Assembly: GCA_002049455.2 (NCBI GenBank)
Contig: KV918779.1
Span: 310,001 to 374,000 of the forward strand
DNA length: 64,000 nt
Direction of reading: 5' to 3'
Origin: Porphyra umbilicalis
Taxonomy: Eukaryota > Rhodophyta > Bangiophyceae > Bangiales > Bangiaceae
The notes under the pieces were generated by a model, which saw nothing but the letters and a program-made list of their open reading frames with translations, was not told the DNA's origin and did no database searches. The translations under genes and the position numbers were made by a program. Below, piece by piece: positions 41,701 through 51,709 of this stretch; the first letter of the stretch is position 1; every line of letters begins with the position of its first letter.

Positions 41701-42863
41701 TGTCGCCCAACCAGCTGCCGCGCAACAAGCTGCCGTCCAACGCGCTGCCCCTCAACCAGCTGCCGCCCGACGCGCTACCTCCCGACAAGATGCGGCCCGA
41801 TACGCGGCCGCCCGACGAGCAGCCGGCCAAGGCCGCCGAGGAGGGTGGCGCGGCGCCGCTCTTGGGTGAGCGCGCCCCGTCTCCTAAGAGATCTGTGGCC
41901 AAAGCACCCCCACGGCGGCCAAGGGCGGCGGCCAGGCCACTGGCGGGAACTGTCGCGATGTCTGTGAGGTCGGTCGCGGCGAGACAGCTTGCAGCCGCGG
42001 CAGCAGCTGGCGCGCCCAAGCCGCCTCAAGCCCCCCCACGGTCGGCAGCGGCCAAGATACCGCCGCCGACCAAGCCGCCGTCGGCCCCCAAACCGCCGCC
42101 GGCCAAGACACGAGGTTCTCCTAAGGCGGTGGCGGCATCCAAGCCGCCGTTGCCGCCGAAGCCGCCGCTGGGCAAGATGCCTAAAAAGGCCCCAACGTCA
42201 ACACCATCGGCGGCATCGAGACGAGGAGCGAGCACACGCAGTGCTGCACGTGCACTTGTCGCGCCATCGACAAGGCGTGCGCCCGCGAAGGCGACGCGGG
42301 CGACCACCGCGTCATTGGCGTCGACCGCGTCAAGACGCGCGACTCCATCGGCAGCGCCGTCAACCAGAGCTTCAATGAAGGCGACGCTACGCAAAGGGAC
42401 GCCCGCAACGGCGACGCGGGTCACCGCAAAGGTCGCTGCCGCGGTCCCCCAAGAGCAAACCCCCACTACTACACCGACGACAGCAACGGGTGGAAGCCGC
42501 TCATCCACCGCCCCGGCAAGGTCCCCGCCAAGTCCCTCTCTCGTTGGCATTGCAGCGGCAGTAGCTGCAATGAATACGGCAATGACACAATCGCCACAGG
42601 CGGCGCCTGGCGGCACGTCGGTCGGGCCGGACGGCGGGGCTTCTGCACGCCCGTTATCTGGAGGGGATGGGGACCCGCCAGTCCGTTCTCGCGGGACGAA
42701 GCGGCCTCGAGCGAGTCCTGGTGTCCCTGCTTCCGACGCAGAAGAACCAGCCGCCAAGTCGGTGTGCCGAGAGCCAGCCGCCAAGTCGGCGCCCGCAGAG
42801 CCAGCCACTAAGCCTGTTCGTCGGTCGCCACGCAAGAAGGGGCGCGGCGGTCAAGCGCGTTGA
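38727..42863 (+). CDS. very large Ala/Pro/Lys/Arg-rich protein (1378 aa), unknown, possibly nuclear
   Basis: An uninterrupted 4.1-kb ORF; ATG 38727 in GCCATGG is the first good start. Residues 1-110 form a mixed helical domain (AVRETHAKLTKHINRLVG, AKVEVLLDLVEHF). An acidic Asp/Thr/Asn stretch lies near 175-205. A second globular region lies at about 225-370 (KQVVMAFLSASTKPLTLMRT, rich in basic helices). Thereafter about 1000 residues are low complexity: Ala/Ser/Thr with Lys/Arg, then Pro-rich, then K/R-P-S/T repeats ending RRSPRKKGRGG. The tail resembles linker-histone or chromatin-protein tails, suggesting a nuclear, nucleic-acid-associated role (inference). Residues ~539-678 are two 70-residue in-frame copies. 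The small gene at 43552 may share the N-terminal domain. No stop over 4 kb, distinct N-terminal domains and biased but varied composition argue for a real gene. Confidence 0.7.
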   Translation: MVSKAVRETHAKLTKHINRLVGRRMSLASMAKVEVLLDLVEHFAIDNPTINFHLHMSGYDLGGKVFWVPIFEDQVVLDSPAKRVLNMVYRYIESTDSMLAGSTSLLENKTQRAAAKNRSCKQSDSRGLPPAASKLTASSTPPTTGAPSTGGAPPPPTLSDPDGAHVNDTGPDDARTDDDAGTDNTDNDADNDILSKAAPTGGRNRQSAKTCPETATPPLPVIPSQSSKQVVMAFLSASTKPLTLMRTLVPAMAKSVCSGASVAKIRVSRPWWPKTDKGKLWQQTVEVDHVLLRAADKTKGPTEGETMVSLRRLLATRSAPALERVADMLLMVEKEPKAKATLIRFNLRLQRTQLRRTVSIAPMTGITIAGEEPAGQGQPLAPSGVGEPSAPAFQGQPSASTLATAQVSHAARPSLAAAAAAGGTAHGSSPLVGLGLHAGSVPQRARPTTSSFDQTRVREALAAAAAALQDSSAAGTAATRTAAASKGAANARVASTRLASTRAARTVAASTGVGSTGGASTGGASTVAVSTAAASTAAASTAAARTAAANTAAASTAAARKMPASAVAAMTAGVKRAAAKVSASPTAAGSTAAAKTAVAPTVPASTAAASTAAASTAAANTAATSTAAARKMPASAVAAMTAGIKRAAAKVSASPTAVGSTAAAKTAVAPTVPARMAAESRGAASTRATSTGAPSTAAARTAAESATAARTVAVSTVGAMMAAAKAEANAAAATAAPAKAAAAKKTAARTAVAVVTAARTAVGGVTAAQSERTSTPTTGRAAASTAAVAPTDAAAPAKQPSPAATMPAQPLPLSVPPALTPRPPPPPLPTAVRPKSTWAQLPPTAKHIETAKLPWLQALLPPTARAVPSAGAASMALSSTSIGSRNAQSSASTEAASATTATSSHRPPPPFSVSSPLVPTPIGVQSRPLTALLSPTSQDACTPASDSKPTSGAPLRPQPQARPPDTPSTVSPTLGDPAPGSPSADPPAPDGLSPNQLPRNKLPSNALPLNQLPPDALPPDKMRPDTRPPDEQPAKAAEEGGAAPLLGERAPSPKRSVAKAPPRRPRAAARPLAGTVAMSVRSVAARQLAAAAAAGAPKPPQAPPRSAAAKIPPPTKPPSAPKPPPAKTRGSPKAVAASKPPLPPKPPLGKMPKKAPTSTPSAASRRGASTRSAARALVAPSTRRAPAKATRATTASLASTASRRATPSAAPSTRASMKATLRKGTPATATRVTAKVAAAVPQEQTPTTTPTTATGGSRSSTAPARSPPSPSLVGIAAAVAAMNTAMTQSPQAAPGGTSVGPDGGASARPLSGGDGDPPVRSRGTKRPRASPGVPASDAEEPAAKSVCREPAAKSAPAEPATKPVRRSPRKKGRGGQAR
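40341..40760 (+). repeat. 210-bp in-frame tandem duplication
   Basis: 40341-40550 and 40551-40760 are near-identical 210-bp units (70 codons), each containing AAGATGCCAGCAAGCGCTG at offset 68-70. They are part of a longer GGCGGCAAGCACGG-type triplet-rich array inside the large ORF. Confidence 0.85.
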
Positions 42864-43551
42864 GTATGAGGACCGGCAATATCTTCGTCTTTGTGATAAC
42901 GGGTATCATGTGCTTGCGTGCGTCACCTGTTTGGCTGTTTTGTAGAGGTATGCAATGGCAAGCTCTTCATAATTCTATGGTCAGCTCAGCAACAGAACAA
43001 CAGGCCTGCTGCGCTTGGGTGCCAAACATACGGTTCACAAATGGGGCTCGAGGAAAGTCTAGTCACCTCTGGGAAGAAGACGAGTGCCGGACGAAAGCGG
43101 TTTGCATTTGGCCTTGGATTTGATGTCTACTGCAGTAGCGTCGCAACATTGCCTATAAGTATAGCTGGACCAAATTGAACGAATGAACATAAATATCATA
43201 CCTGATCACCCAAGTACGATTGACGAGTGAGGCGGTTGACCGCCTTTTTCGGAGCCACGCCAGAGCCGGATTGGGAGGGGGGGGGGTGGGCGAGCGCGCG
43301 CGCCCGTGGCGAGCGTGCTCGTTGCGCTCGCGGTAGTCGCAGGCGCCCCACTCCGCAGGGCCCATGAGTGGTCACGCCGGCAGTTTATCACGCCACGGGC
43401 TGGCTTCCTATTCCTCCTTCATCACCCTCACCTTCTCCCCCGCCATATGCCCCCTCCTTGAGTGCACGTCTTCTCCCGCTTCCCCCCCTCACCCCCTTAC
43501 TCTCCACTTGAACTCCCGTCCTGGTTCTGCACCCTCCCTCTCCCCCTGACC
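42864..43551. other. intergenic region between the two linked genes
   Basis: No gene recognised. A G10 tract lies near 43277. A CT-rich leader runs from about 43410 to the ATG at 43552. Confidence 0.4.
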
Positions 43552-44013
43552 ATGAACGTCTCCTGCGTTCCGGTGTGCGTCGACACGGACCGCACGGCGC
43601 CCTTGAAGCACCCCAAGTACCTGGCGGCGGTCAAGCGCGGGGATGCGCACCCACCCGTCTCCACCTACATCTCCGAGGCGGTGTTGCGCATGGTGACCGG
43701 GCACGTGCTCAAGCTGTTGCCCCGACCCAATCAAGCGAACATGTTCGAGGCGCAGCGTTTGATGCGGACTGTGGGGAAGGGGTGCTTTGTGCGTCCTATG
43801 TTTTGCATCATGATATGTCAACTGCTCTTTGTTCCGGAGGGCCAGACAGACAATGAGAGTCGCCGGTACTACCGCAAGATTGCTGCCGAGTTTGCTGGTA
43901 GCATGTGGGACTTGCTCTATTGCACTGACCCTGGCTACACATGCAAGGAACATGTCGGTGCGGCGGACGCGAACGACGACGTGCATCCGCAGTCGCACGC
44001 CTTCTTTGAGTAG
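43552..44013 (+). CDS. small protein of unknown function (153 aa)
   Basis: ATG 43552 (GACCATGAAC) after a pyrimidine-rich leader. The product begins MNVSCVPVCVDTDRTAPLKH and is a well-mixed globular sequence with Cys, Trp and Tyr and no low complexity. Helices (VSTYISEAVLRMVTGHVLKLL, split here by ~2 turns) lead into a conserved-looking FEAQRLMRTV and an end acidic tail (ADANDDVH). Spacing of hydrophobic and basic residues in H-x-x-K-L-L-x-R...M...L-M-x-x-V resembles H-x-x-R-L-V-x-R...M...L-L-x-x-V near the N-terminus of the large neighbour, so the two may be distant paralogues. No recognised family. Confidence 0.55.
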   Translation: MNVSCVPVCVDTDRTAPLKHPKYLAAVKRGDAHPPVSTYISEAVLRMVTGHVLKLLPRPNQANMFEAQRLMRTVGKGCFVRPMFCIMICQLLFVPEGQTDNESRRYYRKIAAEFAGSMWDLLYCTDPGYTCKEHVGAADANDDVHPQSHAFFE

Positions 44014-44014
44014 C

Positions 44015-45000
44015 TCAAGTGTCGTTGTAAACCTCTAGTTTACTGTGTTGGCCCTCTGAATGACAATGGCTTCGTTTAAGAACCGCCGCGTTGGTCGGCA
44101 GTACGTCTGTGGCTGCCGCACGTCCAATCAGCAGCATGTAGTTGGGCGCTTCCCCCGCCTTGAAGACCACCTCCTCGGCTGCGGCCTTCGGCTTGGCGCC
44201 GGCGACTGTGGTAGCCACCACGTTCGTGGCCACAGCCGTAGCGGCAGAGACCAACTGCAGGGGTTGAGCGCAGTGGACGGGTCAGCAAGACGCTGTCGGC
44301 CGCATCCGACTGGGTGGCCACCGCCCTGTCAGTGGCGGTCGACTTAGCCTCGTCTATCGAGGTGGTGGTCGCGGCCACGACCGTTGACCCCCCCACCACC
44401 GCGTCGCCGCCACATTGCTGCCGAAACACCCGGCTCGTCCGTTCGCTGCGTGTCCGTGGGGGCGGGAGGCATGGCCAGCAGTGTTCCGTCGGCCGCCAGC
44501 GCCTCGCTTGCCGGAGTCAACTCGTCGGCGACGATCAGTTTGGCGCCAACGGCGGCGGCGGCCGCTTATGCCACGACCGACAACGCCACCGCCGCCGTGT
44601 CGACTTGTTGCGTGTGGGCGGGCGCAGTGCAGAGAACCGGCGGCTTGCCTTCGCACCCTCCTTATGGATGAACTTCGCGCCGTCGGCAGCCGTCGGCTTG
44701 GCGGCAACAGGGACGGCAGCGGTCTCCAACACGTCATTCACCGTCGCCGCCTTCACGTCGGCTGGCATCATCTCAGAGCATGCGGCCGATGGGAACGTCT
44801 CGGCTTGTTGGATGGCAACGGGCCGTTGGCCGCCTTGACCTTGTCGACGGCCGCCGCTTCTTCGGCGGAGGTCAGCTTGGCGCAGACTGCGGCTGCGTCG
44901 GTCGCCGTCTCATCCAACCCCACCGCCGCCTCTTCGGCGGCCGTCAGCGCGTCTGTGGCTTCGCCGACAGCAACTGCAACGAGGCGCCTTCGCCAGTGAA
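44015..45000 (-). pseudogene. decayed Ala-rich coding sequence (uncertain)
   Basis: Successive minus-strand segments read as Ala/Val/Thr-rich helical protein. They include EATDALTAAEEAAVGLDETA (about 44950), ADVKAATVNDVLETAAVPVA (about 44760), SSIDEAKSTATDRAVA-like text (about 44340) and KAGEAPNYMLLIGRAAATDV (about 44150), but in different frames. They point to one frameshifted gene or an array of helical repeats. No family recognised. The end at 44015 converges on the small gene (stop at 44013). Confidence 0.3.
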
Positions 45001-45014
45001 GCGTGGGGGGGGGG

Positions 45015-45152
45015 GAGTAAAGAACAGGAAGACGCCGGGGGTAGCATGACGCGGGGCGGGGGTAGCATGGTTGGGGGGCGGGGGTAGCACGCAGGGGGGG
45101 CGGAGGTAGCATGCAGGGGGGGGTGGGACAGAAAAGCAGGGGGGTGGGTAGC
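45015..45152. repeat. G-rich minisatellite (GGGGGTAGCATG units)
   Basis: Four to five irregular ~30-bp units each containing GGGGGTAGCA(T/C)G followed by another G run. G-quadruplex-prone. Confidence 0.7.
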
Positions 45153-46385
45153 ATGGAGAGTGCATCGCAGCGATGTCGATCGTCTCAGTGGGAATTCTCA
45201 AGTCGAAGCGGCTACGCAATCTGGGGCCGCGGCCAAGGCCGGAAGCTCTGGTGGGAAGCAGGACCGGCCCGAAAAAAGAGCTGCCACAACAAAGGTAGGA
45301 AGCCGGCCTGCCGCCGCCGAAGCGGCGGCACGGCGCGCGGGGCTCCGGACCGGCTGTCACAATCCAGTGTCACGGAGGACCAGGCTCGTCGCTGCCGTGG
45401 CCGCGAGAGTGACGCTGCGGAGCACCAGGGCGTGGCCCAGCACAGGGTCCTGGAGGGGCCCTCTAAACGGAGCCTCTGGGTGACTGCAAACCGCCACTGT
45501 GAGCCCCCCGGTGTGGTGTGAGGCCATCACCTGGAAAGGGCGCACTCTCGGAAAAGATCTTGAGGCAACTGCTCTGTAAACCGAGCTATGGGGGCAGGTA
45601 CACAGTGAAAACGGTGCGACAGTGGTCCTCCGGGAGGCCAATTGATGAGATAGACTCGTGGCAAAACAGGGCGCGTGCATGGCACGGGTCCACACAGTGC
45701 ACGAACCGGTATCGTGCCCTCTCAGTCTCACTGAGGCGCCTCAGATGTCCTGGATGGATATGTCTGAAGACTGGCGAGAACATACCCCAGAGCGGCAGCC
45801 AACGGCCCGTGGATGCCTCGCGGACCTGCAATTGAACTTCGACTGGATGTGTCCTTCAGCGGGCAATCCACCGTTAGAGCCCGACTTCGACAATGGTGTC
45901 AGATGCAGATTCCGGCTCGGGCCTCGTCTGCCAATGAAGACCTGCACTCAAGACGTATTCAAGACCTGGTTGTGCGAGATGCACAATCTGCTCAATGAGA
46001 TGTAGAGTTACTGACAGAAATTGATTGCTTGTGAGATCAGTTATCGTAGTCATTGCTGTGCTCGTCGGCGAACCTTGCAACCCGCTGATCCAGCCAGCTG
46101 AGGAGGGGTCATGTGGCCAGGAAGGACAACCCTGCTGGAGATACCTTGCAGCGTCCCTCACTTGTATCGCTCCTCCAATGTAGGAGCGTGCCCGCTTCCT
46201 ACAAGAATAAGGCTGTAGTTCTCCCGAGCATGCTCACTTGCCAGTAGTGTGAAGCTCTCCGGGCTGTTCGAGCGTGGTCCATTGTTAGTGGCGTGGAGCT
46301 CTCCGTGCTGTTCGGGTCTCTCTGCGACAGGACCCGAGTCTAAACGGTTTCACAGTACCACGAGTCCTGTATTCGCATTCTCAGG
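45153..46385. other. no gene recognised
   Basis: Only short overlapping frames. A pair of ~26-bp imperfect direct repeats (GAAGCTCTCCGGGCTGTTCG near 46250 and GGAGCTCTCCGTGCTGTTCG near 46301) is the only structure noticed. Confidence 0.4.
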
Positions 46386-46509
46386 CAATGGAGCCCGTAT
46401 GCCCAGGTGACGGCGCCGTGCCGGCGGATCGGAGGTATTCCTACGCCCACAAAGGAACCCAACCGATTCGCCGGCACGGCAGCGTCATCGGCTCATACGG
46501 GCTCCATTG
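46386..46509. mobile_element. 124-bp palindromic MITE-like element
   Basis: Ends CAATGGAGCCCGTATG and CATACGGGCTCCATTG. The arms stay complementary for about 47 bp with a few mismatches (GGTGACGGCGCCGTGCCGGC opposite its diverged complement), leaving a ~30-nt centre. Its left arm occurs once more, exactly, at 37942-37996. No TSD seen. Confidence 0.65.
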
Positions 46510-48778
46510 GCCGCCGCTCCAGGCCATATGCGCGTGTTGGCACGGCACGTCCCCTATGCGGTCACAATCAGGCTACCATTTTGGCTATCTCCACAGAACG
46601 TACACAAGAGTAGAACACTGGCTCACTATCCAAAAGCTTTTTGAGCAGGCGATGGGGGGGGGCGCGTTTGACACCTCGGCCGACCAGATGTTGGTTTCGG
46701 CCGCCTCGTGGACACACAGCCCTGCTGGTCACGCCTGCGGTCGACTCCCACGGTGTGCAGTCCTGGACGCCTGCCGCCACAGGATTCGGGGTGTGAACCA
46801 TTTGGTGCCAGCGTCCCGGCCGATTCACAGCGTCACGGGGGGGAAGGCGCCCGCCACAACTAAGGCGGTACGCGCGGGCACGCGATGACGCGGACGGACG
46901 GGCGCGACTTCTCCCTGGAAATACGGGGGAGGCGCGAACGCCACTCGTACGCGCCGGCGCGTGCTGGTGCAGCCGAGCCGTCGAGACCTGTCGCCACGAA
47001 GCCAACAGGACCGGGAGGGCACGGCGCGCAAGGACGCACTGGTCAGTTCTAGCGTCGGGGAAAGGCGGCGGCGCGAGCCATGCGCACAGCAACACAGGGC
47101 TGGTGGCAGCAGCATGGTGCTGCCTGGAGGTACGTATTTCACCGGCACCCGATATGTTCCCGCAAGGCACAAGAGCGAGTGGTCGCCAGTCGAAACAGCA
47201 CACACGATGGGGACACTCGTCAATTGTGAGTGGCAGGCGCGATGCCCATATGCCCCTGACTCGCGACAAGAAGGACGCCTCCCTCGCCATGTGAGATCCC
47301 ACCAAGACGCAAGTCGGGCAGAAACTGACCCTGTACCTGTCACAGATCAACAAACAGCGGAGCCAGCTGTGCCGCTGTCATCAACCCAGACGTACCAACT
47401 ACCCCATTGGCGCGGCAAACGACCAGAATCGCCGCCGTCCCCAACGAAGAGGGTCAGCAACCATCGTCGTCGCCCCTCCTCCGCGAACCCGCGAACACTG
47501 ACCGCTGCAGAACGCATTGGGGCCGGAGGCTCACAGGATGCACGGAGGAGCTGAAGCCCCTCGGTTAGTGTGGCCAGGTGGGCTGCCACCCGTCATCGTT
47601 GTCCTCTCGGCGACAGGTGCATCAACGTTGACGCGCTCCATGCTCGACAGCCGGGCACGCGGCTCGTGCCCACTTCTGCAGAGCAGGCAACCAGTCCTCA
47701 TTGAAAACAAATGTGTGTTAATGAAGTACACAATTTGTACAGTAGCCCCTCTGGATCGTGGGGAGGATCATGGACCAAGCAAGTGCAGCTTGCTTCCCAG
47801 AAAACTGACGACGCTGACATGTCAGTCTTGTCCTGTCGACGGCTACTCTCTGCGTTACGCGAAGCTCCCAACGCAAAGGGCCTAGAATAGATCAGAGCCA
47901 ACGACGAAGAAGGGGGGAGGTCGCGATGCAAAAAAGAACGAGTGCGACCTTGCTCTGTGAAAAAGAAACAATGACCTTCGGCAGGGACGACTTTCTGTTG
48001 CTGGTGCTGTCTCTGAGCAAGAACAAACAGGGCGTACTCAGGCAAAGCATGCGGAAATAGATTAGCCAGGGGGGGCTGAGGGGAAGAGCTGGTCGAGGGG
48101 TATGAGCCGCGGCTAAATGGTGCGTGGGAGGTGTGGTTTCAGAAGTCACTGGCGACGTTGCGATTGTCTTCATCGCGGGGCAGGGGATACCGACTGGATG
48201 GTTGAGGACATCAAGGGAGGTCGCGGGGGGGGGAGGTGGGTCGACGCTGAGGTCTTTGCTCAGCATTCTTCAGAATAGGCGGATTCCGCAATCGAGAAGG
48301 CAGGAAGCAGGGATGTCCCATTTGAAAAGAATGAAAATAAATCGAAAAAGAGTCGGCACCAGCGATTCCGGGCAGCAGAGAGGGGGGGCAACCGGATGTG
48401 GACTCATGAAAATATGAAAAGAGATGTGCCACTTTTGAGCCCAATGTTGGGCGGATATTGGGTGGCTCACATCGTTTGCACGTGGCGCGTGCATATCCTA
48501 TCGTTATCTCGGATGGCTGAGAGGCGTTCTCAGGAGCGACGACAGCCTATCGTTATTTCTCAGGGAGATAACGACACGCTGAGAATCGCTCTCATATCCG
48601 GCAATATGTGTGTGCATGGTCCGAGGGCCTGCTCAGACACGTTCTAGCCAATGGGAGCGCTTCGTTCCAATCACACCCCAATCTCGCTAATACTTTTAGA
48701 CCCAAGCCGGCCGACCGTGCGATCCCGCACACAAAGGACTTACGAGCCGAAACAGGCTCATTCGACGCATTCAAGCAG

Positions 48779-48832
48779 AACACGTGCACGTGCGCGAGTT
48801 TTTTTTTTATATCTCGCGCACGTGAACGTGTT
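48779..48832. repeat. 20-bp-stem hairpin with T10 loop
   Basis: AACACGTGCACGTGCGCGAG (48779-48798) pairs with the sequence at 48813-48832 at 19 of 20 positions around a 14-nt loop of ten T and ATAT. Cruciform-prone. Could be a hairpin RNA or a tiny palindromic insertion. Confidence 0.7.
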
Positions 48833-49632
48833 TGAAATGGAATATGCCAATTGCGTCTCTTGGCATTCGCAGGAATGATTGGACGAGAAGGCTCCTCACG
48901 ACTGCACCAGTCGGATCAAGAGATGGGAGACCCGTCAGTTCTCGAGAGACGCCTGCTCGGTGCAGACGCGTAGCTCTCGCTGCGTCGGTGTAACCCACGA
49001 TACGATCTGCCAGATCTGACCATAAACTTCTGGCACAGTGTGTTCGTGCGTGCCGTGAAGAAAGACGGCGCCACATCGCGTGTCTTTTGGCGGACTTATG
49101 TTCATATTGGTGCCGAATCACGTTCACGTCGCTCGCCGTGTAGACTGGGCCTTATGTCGCCTTTCGAGGTCAATCACGTTCACATGCGTGCGCCGTCTAG
49201 AATGGGCCTTACTATTAATAAAGGTGCATCTTACTCATTAATGCCTGTGGCTTCCACGCGTGTTCAACCCCACGGAACGGTGGGTGCCTCAGAAAGGCCG
49301 AATGACACATATATTGATACAGGAAGGTCGCTCAACTCATCAGCTTCAAGACTATGTGCTTATTTCCTAGCTACGGGCACCAGGTTTGCGCATTGTGGTC
49401 CGTACAAAACATATAGTATGTCGATTTAGGGGCATTCTGGGCATACTTGACGCTGTACTGATCAGGGTGTGGAGTTTCGTGACGTGGCGTCCCCTGCGCC
49501 ACTGCTCAATGGACCTTGGCGAGCCCTGTAGCCAAGTTTTGGTCGAAATAGAGCGCTTTTGAAGCGCTGGTGGACAGCACAACACGTGAAGCGCCGGTGT
49601 CGTACGGACACGATTTCGACGAACAGGTCAAA

Positions 49633-49693
49633 TTTGGTCTGGGGGGCTTGCAGCCACTGGGCCAGTCTCTGCATGCAGGCCCCCCAGATCAAA
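49633..49693. repeat. inverted repeat, 20-bp arms
   Basis: TTTGGTCTGGGGGGCTTGCA (49633-49652) pairs with 49674-49693 at 18 of 20 positions around a 21-nt loop, with weak further similarity outward. Probably a decayed MITE. Confidence 0.55.
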
Positions 49694-50552
49694 GTTTGGC
49701 TTACAGCCAGTGTTCCAGAGATCGATTTTGGACGAAACGCTTCACGACGGGCACGCGAGGAAGCGCAATTCCCGCTCTTCTCATACGAAAGATACCGTTT
49801 TTTCTGATCATAATCGGAAGCCCCATACCCTCTTTCTGAGAGAGTTTGAAGCCCTGTGCTGTACTTCCGACTCTTTGACGACGTTTTTCCCGGAGGCTTT
49901 AATGCATGAGATATACCTTTAGACGGTGGCAACTACAGCATCGTACTTTGAAGGTCCCCCAACTCACCTTATCCACATCTGAACCCCACCTCAGATCTGG
50001 ACATGAACCCCACCGTCAACCCTAGGTCCGAGCCAGCGGCAGCGGACCCACCACGAGGATCACTTCACTCGTGCCCGCGGTGCGGCGCGCCCGCCGCTCG
50101 GCTGGTGCGGCGGCGTCGGCAATCCCCCTATCCCTTTAGGCGCACCAGCTGCCCCCTGGCGGCCATCTAAAGCGGCCGAGTCCTTCCTGTACAGGGAGAT
50201 AACAAGGGGGGTTGGGGGGGTCGCCAACCCCCCCCCCACACCCCCCCACACCTCCCCCACACCCCCCCACACCCCCCCACGACCTCCCCCTAGGAACTAA
50301 AACAGAACCGCTCGTGCCAGTTGGCGCGGATGGCCTCAGACACCGCCCCAATCTGCACCGCCGACACGACGCTGACGCCAATGTTCAGCCGCCGGTACCG
50401 ATCGGCGGGCTCCTCCACCACCGCCTCGGGCAGCACCTCCATGCCCGTGACGGCCTCATATCGGCTAGGACGGAGCGAAGGAAGTCTTCCCCGTCGCCCA
50501 CCGCCTTGAAGCGGTACTCGCAGGGGAAGGTCATGGTACGCGACAGCGCGTG

Positions 50553-51709
50553 CTAGTCGGCGGCGGAGGCGCCCGCCCGGGGGGTGCGCTTGCCCACCGT
50601 GGCCCCCGCGTCTGCCAGGCGCTGTTGTGTGGCCGCTTCCAGCGCCTCCAGCTGCGCCTCCTCCTCGGCCACGTCCAGGGGCGCTCCGCTGCCGCCAACG
50701 CCGCTGTCCACCGACCCAATCGCTGCGTACGCCGCCGCCATCGCCGCCCGCTCGCCGTCCGTGCCGACCGCACCGACGCTGCCAGCCTCCTCCTCTTCCT
50801 CGTCGCCCTCGTACTTGTAGATCTCCTGGTAGTAGGACAGGTACTCAGACTGGTCGTCGGCGGCCTGCGGGTCAGAGATGCGCGTCGTCGCCCCCTCCCC
50901 CGCCACATCGTCGAGCGGCAGGTCCTGGACGTCCAGCGTCAGGCGGGCCAGCTTGGGCAGCTCTGCCGGCGCATAGTCGGGGAAGAGGTCGTCCAGCCCG
51001 GTCGGGGGGTCCCCGTGCTGGTGCGACCACCGGTGCATGTCCACGGCGTTTGCTTGGGTGCTCCGCTCATACGCCGCACGGGCGGCCCACTCCTTGGAGC
51101 CCGCCTCCAGCGCGTCGCTGCCGCCCATTGCCGCGGGCCACGCCGAAGCGGCCGAGGCACCCCACGACGGCTGCGCCCCACGGCCGGTGGCCATGTGCGC
51201 GCGCAGGCTCTCGCGGCGGCCGCCGCCGCCCTCGTCCTCGTCGTTCGCCACCACGTCCTCGTCGACAAAAGCATACGCCTCGCCCGGCTCGGTGATGGTC
51301 ACGTAGTTGTCATCGTTGAGCGCCCACACCCGCCCAAACGAGGTGTCCTGCGTGACCCCAAACTCGTGCATGTCGCCCTAGTCCTCCTCCCCGTCGTTGG
51401 TATAAAAGCCCAGCCCCTCCGGGCCGTCTGCCTCGTAATCGTCGTCCGCCTCCAGCGCCGACTGTTCCGCCGCACGGGCGGCCACGTTGGCCTCGGGCAA
51501 GTCCGCCACGTCGGCAAAGCGGCTCGCGGTGGAACCCTGTCGCCGGCAGCGGGGCGGCCGGCGCCAGGCGTGGCGGGGGGCGTCGACCCGTCCAGGTGCG
51601 CGTCTTCAAAGAGGCTCGCCAGGTCCCCGCCGGCGCCAACGGTGGACGCCGCCAGCTCCTCGGCAGGGCGGCTGCGGCTCGGCCACGGATGCACCCCGCC
51701 TCCATTCAT
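50553..51709 (-). pseudogene. acidic unknown protein, frameshifted, start overlapping the kinase stop
   Basis: ATG 51709 begins MNGGGVHPWPSRSRPAEELA and the frame shifts near 51535. It then reads on as FADVADLPEANVAARAAEQS and GLGFYTNDGEED, a TAG at 51378-51380, and DMHEFGVTQDTSFGRVWALN. It continues through an Asp/Glu-rich part (YKYEGDEEEEE) to a stop at 50553. The text on both sides of each lesion is coherent acidic protein, so one gene of about 385 residues is implied. No family recognised. Its ATG overlaps the TGA of the upstream kinase-like gene (AATGA), on the same strand. Sequencing error is an alternative for the single-base lesions. Confidence 0.55.

Larger units (their letters stand above)
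46510..50552. other. no gene recognised; contains small inverted repeats
   Basis: About 4 kb of mixed-composition DNA with no credible protein. Noted inside: the hairpin at 48779-48832, an inverted repeat at 49633-49693, a ~60-bp imperfect direct duplication starting near 49108 and 49171 (ATCACGTTCAC...GGGCCTTA), and a CACACCCCCC-type C-rich run at 50228-50290. Confidence 0.4.

Noticed and set aside
46568-47353. 261-codon minus ORF
   Set aside because: Arg/Ser/Pro-rich translation without structure or motif; overlaps other open frames equally.
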